A stretch of 64,000 bases of DNA. Source: Serratia sp. H1w. GTDB taxonomy: Bacteria; Pseudomonadota; Gammaproteobacteria; Enterobacterales; Enterobacteriaceae. How positions within the stretch are numbered: the first letter of the stretch is position 1; each line of letters starts with the position of its first letter. The stretch is from positions 1 to 64,000 of the forward strand of contig NZ_AYMQ01000087.1 in NCBI RefSeq assembly GCF_000633355.1, written 5' to 3'. The position numbers were made by a program, and so were the translations under genes. Under the pieces are notes generated by a model. It had not been told where the DNA came from. It was given only the letters and a program-made list of their open reading frames with translations, and searched no databases. Below are positions 8,241-16,549 of this stretch, one piece after another.

Positions 8241-8392
8241 ATTTTCCCGCTGGTTTCTCGGTTGATGACCTGATGGCGGACATCGCAGTGATATTCCACT
8301 GGCCGCCATCAGAGCTTTACCCGATGAGCCTGTCGGAGCTTTTCAACTGGCGCGATAAGGCGCTCAAACGAAGCGGGCACGCGAATGAGTAA
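7944..8392 (+). CDS. E': E+E' fusion chaperone made by -1 frameshift
   Basis: Reading E to the TTC codon at 8217-8219 and slipping back one base gives a 149-residue fusion. The added 57 residues begin LTEFGTLNFPAGFSVDD and continue MADIAVIFHWPPSELYPMSLSELFNWRDKA, matching P2 E' (family knowledge). The E' frame ends with TAA at 8390-8392, overlapping the start of T. E' has no plausible start of its own. In phages the E to E' ratio sets correct tape-measure packing. Confidence 0.9.
8213..8219 (+). other. -1 ribosomal frameshift slippery site in E
   Basis: The heptamer T TTT TTC, in the zero frame of E, is a perfect X-XXY-YYZ slippery site. It sits in the place of the P2 T6G slip. After slippage the reading frame continues without stop for 57 codons into conserved E' sequence. 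Confidence 0.88.
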
Positions 8393-10832
8393 CAACGTCA
8401 AGTTGCAGGTGCTACTCAAGGCCGTTGACCAAGCAAGCCGACCTTTCAAGCATATCCAGACGGCAAGTAAAACGCTGTCTGCGAACATCCGCGCAACACA
8501 GCAAGACCTCAAAAAACTGAATGCTCAGGCTAGGCGTATTGAGGTCTTTCGCGAGTCAAGTGCGCAGCTTGCCGTCACGAGTAAGGCACTAAAAAAGGCC
8601 AAGCAGGAAGCCGCCGCACTGGCGATTGCGCTGAAAAGCACAGTCAATCCCACCAATGCGCAGGTGAAAGCCATGGAAGCGGCCAAGCGGGCGGCCTCGG
8701 AGTTGCAGCTTAAGCACAACGGTCTGCGTCAATCTGTGCATCGCCAGCGCCAGGAGTTGGCGCAGGCTGGGATTAATACACGCACGCTGGCCAATGATGA
8801 GCGCAGGCTCAGGACTTCCATCAGCGACACCACTGGCCAGTTAAATCGCCAGCGTGAGGCGCTGGCACGCGTCAGTCAGCAGCAGGCTCGGCTAAGCAAC
8901 GTCCAGCGGCGCTATCAGACTGGCAAGCAGTTGGCGGGCAATGTGGCAGGCATGGGCGCTGCCGGGGTAGGGATTGCGACGACGGGCCTGTATGCAGCGG
9001 GCCGGTTTATTGCGCCCGGCGTGGGTTTTGATAAGCAGATGTCGGCTACGCAATCCATTCTTGATGTGGATAAAAGTGACGAGAAACTGGTCAAAATCCG
9101 GCAACAGGCACGTGACATTGGCGGGTCGACAGCCTTCTCGCCGATGGATGTGGCGCGCACGCAAACAACGTTGGCCAAGTCAGGCTATGACGCTGATGCG
9201 GTTCTGGCTGCTACCGGCTCAACGGTAAATCTCAGTCTGGCCGCCGATGTGGATATCGCGCAAGCGGCTGACATCATCACCAACATGCAGTCAGCCTTTA
9301 ACCTGCCGATGTCGGAGATTGAGCGCGTTGCGGATGTAATGACCAAGGGCTTTACCTCGTCAAATACCAACCTTGTCGAGCTGGGCGAGGCGATGAAGTA
9401 CGCCGCACCGATTGCCGAGGCTGCCGGGGCCAGTATTGAAGACACCACCGCCATGCTGGGTATTTTGGCGGACAACGGCATCAAGGCATCCATGGCGGGG
9501 ACGGGCACCAGCGCCATCTTTAGCCGCCTACAGGCTCCTCGTGGGCAATCACCGGCGGCACTGGGTGAGCTGGGTGTCAAGACGCGGGACGGCAAAGGCA
9601 ACATGCTGCCCGTTGAAAAAATCCTTAAATCTATCCATGCGTCATTCAAGAAAAACAAACTCGGCACCGCGCAGCAGGCGGAATACCTGAAAGTCATCTT
9701 TGGTGAGGAGGCCATGAAGGGTGCCGTCAAGCTCGTTGCCGCTGCCGGTAGCGGGAAACTGGCGGAGAAGCGTGCGGCGATTGCCGGGTCGAAAGGAACC
9801 ACGGACAAGGTGGCGAAAGTCCAGACCGACAACCTTGACGGGGATTTAAAAAACCTTCAGTCGGCCTGGGAAGATTTACAGATTGAGGTGTTCGAAAAGC
9901 AAGATTCAGCACTGAGAAAACTGACCCGCACGACGACGGAGTGGCTGGCCACCATTGGCAAATGGGCAAAGGAAAACCCGGAACTGACCAAAAAAATCTT
10001 CACGTTCACCACGGCCATTCTGGCCGCCATTGGCGCGCTGGGTGGGATTGGGCTGGTCGCATGGCCAGTGATTTCGGGCATTAACACAATCATAGCTGCT
10101 GCCGGGTTGCTCAGTACGGTGTTTAGCGCTGCCGGTGGGGCCATCATGGCTGTACTGGGGGCGATAACGTGGCCGGTGGTCGCCGTGGCTGCTGCCTTTG
10201 TCGCGGGCGCACTGCTTATCCGTAAGTATTGGGAACCCATCAGCGCCTTCTTTGGTGGGGTGATTATCGGTATCTCGGAGGCATTTGCGCCGATTGCCGA
10301 GTTGTTTACGCCGCTTAAGCCGATGTTTGACGCCCTTGGCGGCTGGCTCAAGCAGGCGTGGCAGTGGTTCACCGACCTGTTAAAACCGGTGAAGTCCAGT
10401 CAGGAGAGCCTTGATAGTTGCAAGAACGCCGGTGTTGAGTTTGGTCGCCGACTGGCCGATGCGCTGATGCTACCGCTTAAGGCATTCAACAAGCTGCGAG
10501 AGGGGATTAAGTGGGTGCTGGAAAAGCTGGGTGTCATCAACAGTGAATCCAGCGACATCGATAAAAAGGCGCAGAAGGCCAACGACTACGCCGCCGGGGC
10601 TAGCGGGGGTGGTTATTACCCTGTGGGTGGTGCAATGCCAGGGGCTTATGTGCCGGTCAGTGCCGGAGGTGGGCGGGCTTACACGGACAACAGCGTCAAT
10701 AACTTCCATGTATCCAGCAGCCACCCCGGCGGCATGACCGAGGCGGAAACCAAGCGGATGTTGCTACAGGTGGTTGAAGACCGCGAGCGTAAAGCACGCG
10801 CTGCGCAGCGTTCAACATTGGCCAGTGATTAA
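8385..10832 (+). CDS. T: Tape measure protein gpT
   Basis: This 815-residue protein is the P2 tape measure, which fixes tail length and is ejected ahead of the DNA. Residues about 20-190 are rich in heptads with many Gln, Lys and Ala, consistent with coiled coil. Residues about 215-385 hold the TP901 core domain (IGGSTAFSPMDVARTQTTLAKSGYDADAV through MAGTGTSAIFSRLQ). Hydrophobic segments at about 540-615 could insert in the inner membrane. P2 T is also 815 residues (from memory). It overlaps the E' stop by eight bases and precedes U. Confidence 0.93.
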   Translation: MSNNVKLQVLLKAVDQASRPFKHIQTASKTLSANIRATQQDLKKLNAQARRIEVFRESSAQLAVTSKALKKAKQEAAALAIALKSTVNPTNAQVKAMEAAKRAASELQLKHNGLRQSVHRQRQELAQAGINTRTLANDERRLRTSISDTTGQLNRQREALARVSQQQARLSNVQRRYQTGKQLAGNVAGMGAAGVGIATTGLYAAGRFIAPGVGFDKQMSATQSILDVDKSDEKLVKIRQQARDIGGSTAFSPMDVARTQTTLAKSGYDADAVLAATGSTVNLSLAADVDIAQAADIITNMQSAFNLPMSEIERVADVMTKGFTSSNTNLVELGEAMKYAAPIAEAAGASIEDTTAMLGILADNGIKASMAGTGTSAIFSRLQAPRGQSPAALGELGVKTRDGKGNMLPVEKILKSIHASFKKNKLGTAQQAEYLKVIFGEEAMKGAVKLVAAAGSGKLAEKRAAIAGSKGTTDKVAKVQTDNLDGDLKNLQSAWEDLQIEVFEKQDSALRKLTRTTTEWLATIGKWAKENPELTKKIFTFTTAILAAIGALGGIGLVAWPVISGINTIIAAAGLLSTVFSAAGGAIMAVLGAITWPVVAVAAAFVAGALLIRKYWEPISAFFGGVIIGISEAFAPIAELFTPLKPMFDALGGWLKQAWQWFTDLLKPVKSSQESLDSCKNAGVEFGRRLADALMLPLKAFNKLREGIKWVLEKLGVINSESSDIDKKAQKANDYAAGASGGGYYPVGGAMPGAYVPVSAGGGRAYTDNSVNNFHVSSSHPGGMTEAETKRMLLQVVEDRERKARAAQRSTLASD

Positions 10833-10845
10833 GGGGGCAATAATC

Positions 10846-11331
10846 ATGATGTTAATCCTGGGGTTGTTTGTGTTTCGCCTGCAAACGCTGCCTTACCAAA
10901 CCATGCAGCGCAATGTTGATTATCGCTGGCCGTCCAATAGCCGGATTGGCCAGCGGCCAACGTTGCAGTTTCTTGGTGTCAGCGAGGAGAAAATCACGCT
11001 ATCCGGGGAACTGATGCCGGAGATTACCGGCGGGAAAGTCTCGTTGCAGCTCCTTGATGTGATGGCCGCCGAGGGGCGGGCGTGGCCGATGCTGGAAGGC
11101 ACCGGCACCATTTACGGGATGTTTGTGGTCAACAGTATCAGCGAGACCTGCACTGAGTTCTTTTCTGACGGTAGTGCGCGGCGCATTGAGTTTTCGCTCA
11201 CGCTGACCCGCGTGGATGAATCCCTGACGGCGCTTTACGGGGATTTACGGGCACAGGCCGAGGATTTGCTCGGTCAGGCTGGAACGCTGGCAGGCAAGGC
11301 AAGTGATGCAATTGGGGGGCTGTTCTCATGA
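10846..11331 (+). CDS. U: Tail completion protein gpU
   Basis: This 161-residue protein is the P2 gpU tail terminator, which caps the tail tube and sheath at the head-proximal end. It begins MMLILGLFVFRLQTLPYQTMQR and contains DYRWPSNSRIGQRP near residue 25 and EGRAWPMLEGTGTIYGMF near 75, all family hallmarks. AAGGGGG upstream supports ATG 10846. The longer in-frame start at 10774 lies inside T and is unlikely. The stop overlaps the start of D by four bases. Confidence 0.92.
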   Translation: MMLILGLFVFRLQTLPYQTMQRNVDYRWPSNSRIGQRPTLQFLGVSEEKITLSGELMPEITGGKVSLQLLDVMAAEGRAWPMLEGTGTIYGMFVVNSISETCTEFFSDGSARRIEFSLTLTRVDESLTALYGDLRAQAEDLLGQAGTLAGKASDAIGGLFS

Positions 11332-12506
11332 TGCCGGGTTTAACGCTGGATGCGGGGACGAAAGTGGCCCCGGCCTTTATGCTCACGATGGAAGGTAAGG
11401 ACATCACGCAGAACATCAGCCCGCGCTTGCTGTCACTTGCGCTGGCTGATAATCGCGGCTTTGAGGCTGACCAGCTCGATATCGAGCTGGATGATGCTGA
11501 CGGTCAAGTCATGATGCCTGCGCGTGGCGCAGTGCTCGCGTTGCTGTTGGGGTGGCAGGGGCAGCCGTTGGTCAACAAGGGCACTTTCACGGTGGACGAA
11601 GTGGAGCACCGGGGCGCACCAGATACGCTAACGATTCGGGCTCGTAGCGCGGATTTTCGTGGCACGCTCAATTCACGCCGTGAGGAGTCTTATCACGACA
11701 CCACGCTCGGCGCGGTGCTTGAGAAGATTGCCGCCCGTAACAAGCTGACGGCCAGAGTGGCCGAGGGGCTGGCCGGTATTGCTATCCCGCACATTGACCA
11801 AGCTCAGGAGTCCGATGCCAAATTCCTGACGCGCCTTGCCACCCGCAACGGGGCGGAGGTGTCGGTCAAAGCGGGGAAATTGCTGTTTCTCAACGGTGGC
11901 AGCGGCGTAACGGCCAGCGGCAAACCCATCCCGCAGGTGACCATCGAGCGCCGTGACGGTGACCAACATCAGTTTGCTATTGCTGACCGGGGAGCCTATA
12001 CCGGCGTTACGGCCAAGTGGCTCCACACCAAAGACCCGAAAGCGCCACAAAAGAAAAAGGTCAAACTCAAACGCAAGCCGAAGGCTAAGCACCTGCGCGC
12101 ACTGCAACATCCCAAGGCCACCAAGCCCACAGCCAGCAAGAAGGCACCGGCAAAACCGAAGGAGGAACGCGAGGGCGAGTATATGGCCGGTGAACCTGAC
12201 AACGTGTTTGCGCTGACCACCATCTATGCCACCAAGGCGCAAGCTACGCGGGCAGCTAAGGCCAAATGGGACAAACTGCAACGCGGTGTTGCTGAGTTTT
12301 CCATTAATCTCGCCATGGGGCGTGCGGACTTGTACCCAGAAACGCCGGTGGCGGTAAAAGGCTTTAAGCGCGTCATAGACGAGCAGGCGTGGATAATCAC
12401 TAAGGTAACCCACTCGCTCGGCGATGGTGGTTACACGACGGCGCTAGAGCTTGAGGTGGGGCTTTCCGATGTCGAGTACGAAGAGGAAAAACAAAGTGAT
12501 GAATAA
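11328..12506 (+). CDS. D: Baseplate hub / late gene D protein
   Basis: This 392-residue protein is the P2 gpD (phage late control D) tail hub, which links the tube to the gpV spike. Conserved features are AFMLTMEGKDITQNISPRLLSLALADNRGFEADQLDIELDD near 16-56 and SRREESYHDTTLGAVLEKIAARN near 113-135. A lysine-rich stretch at about 230-275 (KKKVKLKRKPKAKH and onward) is also common in enterobacterial relatives. The start overlaps U by four bases. It is the last structural gene before ogr. Confidence 0.93.
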   Translation: MMPGLTLDAGTKVAPAFMLTMEGKDITQNISPRLLSLALADNRGFEADQLDIELDDADGQVMMPARGAVLALLLGWQGQPLVNKGTFTVDEVEHRGAPDTLTIRARSADFRGTLNSRREESYHDTTLGAVLEKIAARNKLTARVAEGLAGIAIPHIDQAQESDAKFLTRLATRNGAEVSVKAGKLLFLNGGSGVTASGKPIPQVTIERRDGDQHQFAIADRGAYTGVTAKWLHTKDPKAPQKKKVKLKRKPKAKHLRALQHPKATKPTASKKAPAKPKEEREGEYMAGEPDNVFALTTIYATKAQATRAAKAKWDKLQRGVAEFSINLAMGRADLYPETPVAVKGFKRVIDEQAWIITKVTHSLGDGGYTTALELEVGLSDVEYEEEKQSDE

Positions 12507-12580
12507 TTATTAACTTGTTGTTTTATAAATAAAATATATTAAAATGTCTTTATCGAAACTGACCGGTAGAGGTGATAAAT

Positions 12581-12799
12581 ATGTTCCATTGCAACTTATG
12601 CGGCACTGCTGCACATGCCCGTTCTAGTCGTTACCTGAGCGAGAACACCAAGGAGCGTTACCATCAGTGCCAGAACGTCAATTGCGGACATACATTTGTC
12701 ACCATGGAGACCGTTGAGCGGTCAATCATGTCGCCCGGCAGGGTAAACCCGGTGCTGCCTCACCCTAACCACTACGGCCAGCAAAGTATGTTGATGTAA
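12581..12799 (+). CDS. ogr: Late gene activator Ogr/Delta
   Basis: This 72-residue zinc-binding transcription factor of the P2 Ogr/P4 Delta family activates phage late promoters by contacting the RNA polymerase alpha subunit. The zinc ligands are CNLC (4-7) and C27 with C32 in CQNVNC, and KERYHQCQNVNC is near-identical to P2 Ogr. GAGGTG just upstream supports ATG 12581. It has its own short AT-rich leader (12507-12580) after D and is followed by a strong terminator. Confidence 0.93.
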   Translation: MFHCNLCGTAAHARSSRYLSENTKERYHQCQNVNCGHTFVTMETVERSIMSPGRVNPVLPHPNHYGQQSMLM

Positions 12800-12806
12800 G
12801 CAAATC

Positions 12807-12830
12807 GCCCCGGAAATCCGGGGCTTTTTT
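12807..12830 (+). terminator. Rho-independent terminator after ogr
   Basis: The stem GCCCCGGA (12807-12814) and TCCGGGGC (12817-12824) is perfect with a two-base loop and is followed by six T residues. It ends the prophage late or ogr transcript. Confidence 0.9.
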
Positions 12831-12902
12831 CGAAGTGTGGTCAATGCGTGGACACGCTTAGAAATAAATCCTTTTATTTCATATTATTAAACACTTATTG
12901 CT

Positions 12903-12924
12903 AGGCCGCGCAAGCGGCCTTTTT
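12903..12924 (+). terminator. Terminator near the prophage-chromosome junction
   Basis: AGGCCGC (12903-12909), the loop GCAA, and GCGGCCT (12914-12920) form a perfect stem followed by a T run. It lies 70 bases past the ogr terminator. It may be phage-derived or belong to the chromosomal gene that the prophage displaced. The stretch 12925-13123 holds no gene I can support; the attachment site should lie in this neighbourhood. Confidence 0.8.
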
Positions 12925-13123
12925 CTTTGGGAGCTACCGAACCAATCCCGGGGCGCTGCATGCTGCGCCCGTTCAGCTACATATGAACTCGCTCTCACCA
13001 AAATAACCGTGTAGGAATTGCGTAAGGAGAGTGAAAACGATCTGAAAATCGGCGTTGCTCCAATAGGCGTGCCAGGGGGGCCTTGATATAACCATGCCAG
13101 CTTTACTAAAGGGAGAGCGTTCA

Positions 13124-13573
13124 ATGAAAAAGATCCTGTTGCTGGTGTGTTTACCCCTGTTGCTGCCGATTGCGGCTCAGGCGGCCGTATCTATTGATAT
13201 CAACGTGCCCGGTGTTTCACTGCATCTTGGCGATCAGGATAAACGCGGTTACTACTGGGATGGCTACGACTGGCGTCCACCGCAGTGGTGGCATGAACAT
13301 CAGGGGCGTGGCGTAGGGGAACGTAACGATCGTGGCCTGTATTGGGACGGTGGCCGCTGGCAACCGGCTCCGGCACACGGTAATGAACAGCGTGGAGGCA
13401 ACCCTTTCCACGGCGATCGCCATGACAATGGCAATGTGCACAACAACCAACATGATAACGGCGGCCGTGATAATCAGCACGATCGTGGCAACGATCATGA
13501 CCGTGGCAACAACAATAACGGCAACGGGCAGGGTAAACCTTACCCTGCCAATGGTAACGGTCCTCAGCGTTAA
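13124..13573 (+). CDS. Secreted DUF2502-like (YpeC-type) protein with Asn/His/Gly-rich tail
   Basis: This 149-residue protein has a clear signal peptide (MKKILLLVCLPLLLPIAAQA, cut after about residue 20) and is probably periplasmic. The mature N-terminus (SIDINVPGVSLHLGDQDKRGYYWDGYDW) resembles the DUF2502/YpeC family. A 13-residue unit, RGYYWDGYDWRPP at 41-53, recurs as RGLYWDGGRWQPA at 70-82. From about 94 on, the chain is low-complexity His, Asn, Asp and Gly (HDNG-type units), which could bind metal; that is inference. AAAGGGAGAG supports ATG 13124 over an in-frame ATG at 13094. It is the first chromosomal gene beside the prophage. No function is established for the family. Confidence 0.7.
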   Translation: MKKILLLVCLPLLLPIAAQAAVSIDINVPGVSLHLGDQDKRGYYWDGYDWRPPQWWHEHQGRGVGERNDRGLYWDGGRWQPAPAHGNEQRGGNPFHGDRHDNGNVHNNQHDNGGRDNQHDRGNDHDRGNNNNGNGQGKPYPANGNGPQR

Positions 13574-13749
13574 TCAATTTCACGGAGGCTGGTATTGCCA
13601 TCATCGTCTTGATGACCGGCAGTGCCAGCCGCTGTTTTCCCCACCATTCGTTCATTCAGACCTTCCCCTCAGCGTCCGAACCTCCTACTATTTGCTGCAA
13701 GACGTTATTTTCAGGCCATAATCCTGGCCAGTAGGGAAGTTGTGTAGTT

Positions 13750-14757
13750 ATGCCGAGCAGTCAGACCTTCACGTTGTTACAACAGCAGCAACACCGACGC
13801 GATAAACGCTATTTGTCCTGGCTGACGCTGGGCGTCGTGCTGGCGTTTGCCTTCAGCCTGAGCGCCGGGGATCTGTGGATCTGGCCAGCGCAATGGTTGA
13901 GTGAGCCTGCACAGCTGTTTGTCTGGCAATTGCGGCTGCCACGCGCACTGGCCGTGATGCTGGTAGGGGCCAGCCTGGCGGTGGCCGGGGCGGCGATGCA
14001 GGCCCTGTTTGAAAACCCGCTGGCGGAACCGGGATTGCTGGGCGTATCCAACGGTGCCGGAGTGGCGCTAGTGCTGACGGTACTGTTCGGTAACGGCCTG
14101 TTGCCGGTGGCGCTGATGAGCATGAACGCCATCATTGGCGCTTTGGTGATGACCTTCCTGTTGCTGATGTTTGCCCGCCGTCGCCGGTTGAGTAACGCGC
14201 GTTTGCTGCTAGTGGGCGTCGCGCTGGGGATTGTGTGTAGCGCGGTCATGACCTGGGCTGTCTATTTCAGTTCGAGCCTCGATCTGCGGCAACTGATGTA
14301 TTGGATGATGGGCGGTTTCGGCGGAGTGGATTGGCGGCAGAAATGGCTGCTGTTAGCCCTGTTGCCGGTGCTGCTGTGGCTATGCGCGCAAGGCAAGCCA
14401 CTCAACCTGATGACGCTTGGCGAAATGCAGGCCAGGCAGTTGGGCCTTTCCCTGCATGTCTGGCGTAATCTGCTGGTGCTGGCCATTGGCTGGCTGGTGG
14501 GAACCAGCGTGGCGCTGGCGGGCGTGATTGGCTTTCTCGGCCTGGTGATCCCGCATATTCTTCGTCTCAGCGGTTTGACCAACCAGCGCTATCTGCTGCC
14601 TGGCTGTGCACTCGCGGGGGCGGGCGTGTTGCTGGTGGCGGACGTGGTGGCGAGGATTGCGCTGTTTTCGGCGGAATTACCCATCGGCGTGGTGACTGCG
14701 ACGCTGGGCGCGCCACTTTTTATCTGGTTACTGGCCCGGACAAAAAGCGTAAGGTAA
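13750..14757 (+). CDS. btuC: Vitamin B12 ABC importer permease BtuC
   Basis: BtuC forms the inner-membrane channel of the BtuCD-F importer for cobalamin. The 335-residue protein is almost entirely hydrophobic helices (about ten) and carries the FecCD-type motifs [37 protein letters not shown] at about 58-94 and the coupling-loop region [16 protein letters not shown] near 257-272. The order btuC-btuE-btuD is that of E. coli, where ihfA lies upstream; here a DUF2502-like gene and the prophage lie upstream instead. No cobalamin riboswitch is seen before it. Confidence 0.94.
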   Translation: MPSSQTFTLLQQQQHRRDKRYLSWLTLGVVLAFAFSLSAGDLWIWPAQWLSEPAQLFVWQLRLPRALAVMLVGASLAVAGAAMQALFENPLAEPGLLGVSNGAGVALVLTVLFGNGLLPVALMSMNAIIGALVMTFLLLMFARRRRLSNARLLLVGVALGIVCSAVMTWAVYFSSSLDLRQLMYWMMGGFGGVDWRQKWLLLALLPVLLWLCAQGKPLNLMTLGEMQARQLGLSLHVWRNLLVLAIGWLVGTSVALAGVIGFLGLVIPHILRLSGLTNQRYLLPGCALAGAGVLLVADVVARIALFSAELPIGVVTATLGAPLFIWLLARTKSVR

Positions 14758-14764
14758 AGCGGCT

Positions 14765-14788
14765 ACCGGCGATCGCCGGCGGTGTTTT
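14765..14788 (+). terminator. Possible attenuator between btuC and btuE
   Basis: The palindrome CCGGCGATCGCCGG (14766-14779), extended by flanking bases and followed by GTGTTTTT, could form a hairpin terminator or attenuator in the 70-base btuC-btuE gap. Confidence 0.5.
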
Positions 14789-14827
14789 TCTGTATCACCT
14801 GCAAATAAAACCAAAGGATACTATCTG

Positions 14828-15379
14828 ATGAGCAACCCGATTTATGCCACTACCCTGCAAACCATCGAGAACCAATCAACCACGCTGGACGCCTATGCAG
14901 GCAAAGTGCTGCTGGTGGTCAACGTGGCGTCGGAATGCGGCCTGACCAAGCAATATGAAGGTCTGGAAACGCTGTATGAAACCTGGCGTGAACAGGGTTT
15001 TGCGGTGTTGGGCTTCCCCTCCAATGAGTTTCTTGGTCAGGAGCCGGGCAGCAATGAAGAGATCCTGGCGTTCTGCCGTGGCACCTTTGGCGTGCAGTTC
15101 CCGATGTTTGCCAAAATCGAAGTCAATGGCGAAGGGCGTCATCCGCTGTATCGGCAACTGATTGCCGCACAACCACAAGCCGTCGCGCCGGAAGGCAGCG
15201 GTTTCCTTGAGCGGATGAGCAGCAAAGGCCGTGCGCCGAAGCACACCGGCGATATCCTGTGGAACTTTGAGAAGTTCTTGATAGGCCGTGATGGCACGGT
15301 GATCCAGCGTTTCTCACCGGATATGACGCCGGAAGATCCGTTGGTATCTGCAGCTATCGAACAGGCTTTGGCCAAGTAA
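14828..15379 (+). CDS. btuE: Thioredoxin/glutathione peroxidase BtuE
   Basis: BtuE is a glutathione-peroxidase-family enzyme that reduces hydrogen and lipid peroxides; it lies in the btu operon but is not needed for B12 uptake. The 183-residue protein has the peroxidatic Cys37 in NVASECGLT, Gln71 in FLGQEPG, and Trp145-Asn146 in WNFEKF, the family catalytic set. No signal peptide is present, so it is probably cytoplasmic or periplasm-associated by another route. It sits between btuC and btuD, 70 bases after btuC and 15 before btuD. A second paralogue is at 34620-35105. Confidence 0.94.
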   Translation: MSNPIYATTLQTIENQSTTLDAYAGKVLLVVNVASECGLTKQYEGLETLYETWREQGFAVLGFPSNEFLGQEPGSNEEILAFCRGTFGVQFPMFAKIEVNGEGRHPLYRQLIAAQPQAVAPEGSGFLERMSSKGRAPKHTGDILWNFEKFLIGRDGTVIQRFSPDMTPEDPLVSAAIEQALAK

Positions 15380-15394
15380 AGGAGCGACAGAACC

Positions 15395-16150
15395 ATGCTG
15401 CAACTCAGTGAGGTTGGGGTAGAAGGGCGATTAATGTCGTTTTCGGGGCAAATCGCCGCTGGGTTGCAGGTGCATCTGATCGGCCCAAACGGTGCGGGCA
15501 AGAGTACGCTGTTGGCCAGATTGGCGGGAATGTTGCCGGGGATTGGTGAAGTCCGTCTGTCTGGCCGGTTGCTGGAGGCGTATTCAGGTGCGGAGCTGGC
15601 CAGACACCGGGCTTATCTGTGCCAGCAGCAGCCTCCGGTTACGCTGATGCCGGTGTTTCAATATCTCGCCTTGCATCAGCCCGTTGGGGCGGACGCCAAT
15701 GAACTGGAAAGCACCATCCTTTATCTGGCCCGTAGCCTGAAGCTGGCGGACAAGTTATCCCGCATGTTGACCCAGCTTTCAGGGGGGGAATGGCAACGCG
15801 TGCGGCTGGCCGCGGTGCTGTTGCAGGTTTGGCCAACGATCAACCCGCAGGGCCAACTGCTGCTGCTCGATGAGCCTACCAACAGCCTGGATGTGGCACA
15901 AAAGGTGGCGCTGGATCGTTTGCTGCATGAATTCTGCCAAAGTGGCCGCAGTGCGCTGGTCTGCGCTCACGACCTCAATCATACCTTGCAACAGGCCGAT
16001 CGGGTCTGGCTGTTGCAAGCAGGGTGGTTGGTGGCCGAAGGGAATACACACGATGTGATGGAGCCAGGGTTATTATCCAAGGTTTATGAAGTTGATTTTC
16101 ATTTACAGGCGCTAGGAGAGCAGCGTTGGATCATGACAAAAACAGCCTAG
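15395..16150 (+). CDS. btuD: Vitamin B12 ABC importer ATPase BtuD
   Basis: BtuD is the ATPase that drives BtuC for cobalamin import. The 251-residue protein shows Walker [10 protein letters not shown] at 30-38, the signature LSGGE at 128-132, Walker B LLLLDE at 155-160, and the H-loop in CAHDLNHT. AAGGAGCGACAG gives a good ribosome-binding site 15 bases after btuE. The cognate binding protein BtuF is not in the window. Confidence 0.94.
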   Translation: MLQLSEVGVEGRLMSFSGQIAAGLQVHLIGPNGAGKSTLLARLAGMLPGIGEVRLSGRLLEAYSGAELARHRAYLCQQQPPVTLMPVFQYLALHQPVGADANELESTILYLARSLKLADKLSRMLTQLSGGEWQRVRLAAVLLQVWPTINPQGQLLLLDEPTNSLDVAQKVALDRLLHEFCQSGRSALVCAHDLNHTLQQADRVWLLQAGWLVAEGNTHDVMEPGLLSKVYEVDFHLQALGEQRWIMTKTA

Positions 16151-16549
16151 TCATAATTTGCTGTTATTTTAATCAATAAGGACCAAAGATAAACGAAAAG
16201 TAAACGCGCCGAATATAAATAATCTCAGCGAGATCAAAATCTTCTCGAAAATCTTTCATTGTTAGTGGAAAAGCTGCGACGACCTGCTACGCTGATTACG
16301 TTCAAATAGAAACAAGTAACTAATTATAACGGCATAACATGATGATTATGCTATGAATTACTATTATTTTTCTGGCGAAATCTTACAGGATATTTCCTGA
16401 AATTCATTTCTCCCTTAAGGTTTAGTTAAGCTTGCCAACGTATATTGGCGGTTAATCCACCAGGAATCATTCTCTGTGACGTTTACTATCCGTTAAATGT
16501 AAGAGTCTTACAGTGGTTTAAAGCAAATCGAGACGTTTGGGGTTTAATT
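16151..16549 (+). other. btuD-arnB intergenic region
   Basis: This 399-base AT-rich stretch has no gene that I can support. It carries the PmrA box and a -10 element for the arn operon at 16414-16446 and an open in-frame extension of arnB from 16445 that is not needed for the family. A weak hairpin (AACAGC/GCTGTT) near 16142-16166 follows btuD. Confidence 0.6.
16414..16446 (+). promoter_or_regulatory. PmrA box and promoter of the arn operon
   Basis: CTTAAG (16414-16419), five bases, then GTTAAG (16425-16430) matches the PmrA/BasR direct repeat (YTTAAK-N5-YTTAAK type, family knowledge) at 10 of 12 positions or better. A -10-like TATATT lies at 16441-16446. The box therefore overlaps the -35 position, as in known PmrA-activated promoters, and lies about 120 bases before arnB. 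One half-site-like GGTTTA (16419-16424) overlaps it, but a second PhoP half-site is missing. Confidence 0.75.

Larger units (their letters stand above)
1..12830 (+). mobile_element. P2-like prophage, tail half (partial)
   Basis: This is a contiguous block of P2-family tail genes in the canonical order V-W-J-I-H-G-FI-FII-E/E'-T-U-D-ogr, all on the plus strand, plus one opposite-strand cargo gene at the left edge. In P2, attP lies between ogr and int, so the chromosomal junction is expected just right of ogr, about 12.83-13.1 kb. I cannot see duplicated att cores because the other end is outside the window. Capsid, lysis, replication and integrase genes are not visible, so an intact prophage and a tail-only bacteriocin remain equally possible. 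Every tail ORF seen here is open, apart from the expected E/E' frameshift. Confidence 0.93.

Noticed and set aside
11673-12413. 246-residue open frame opposite phage gene D
   Set aside because: It is the shadow of D; its composition follows from the complementary strand and no translation signal is seen.
13424-13540. Short tandem-like repeats that could suggest a CRISPR array
   Set aside because: They are codon-level repeats encoding the His/Asn/Asp/Gly-rich tail of the secreted protein; there are no spacers.
13574-13749. Cobalamin riboswitch before btuC
   Set aside because: The gap is short and no B12-box-like structure is apparent; in enterobacteria the riboswitch controls btuB.
16419-16435. 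PhoP box at the arn promoter
   Set aside because: One half-site GGTTTA is present within the PmrA box, but the second half-site at the required spacing is missing.
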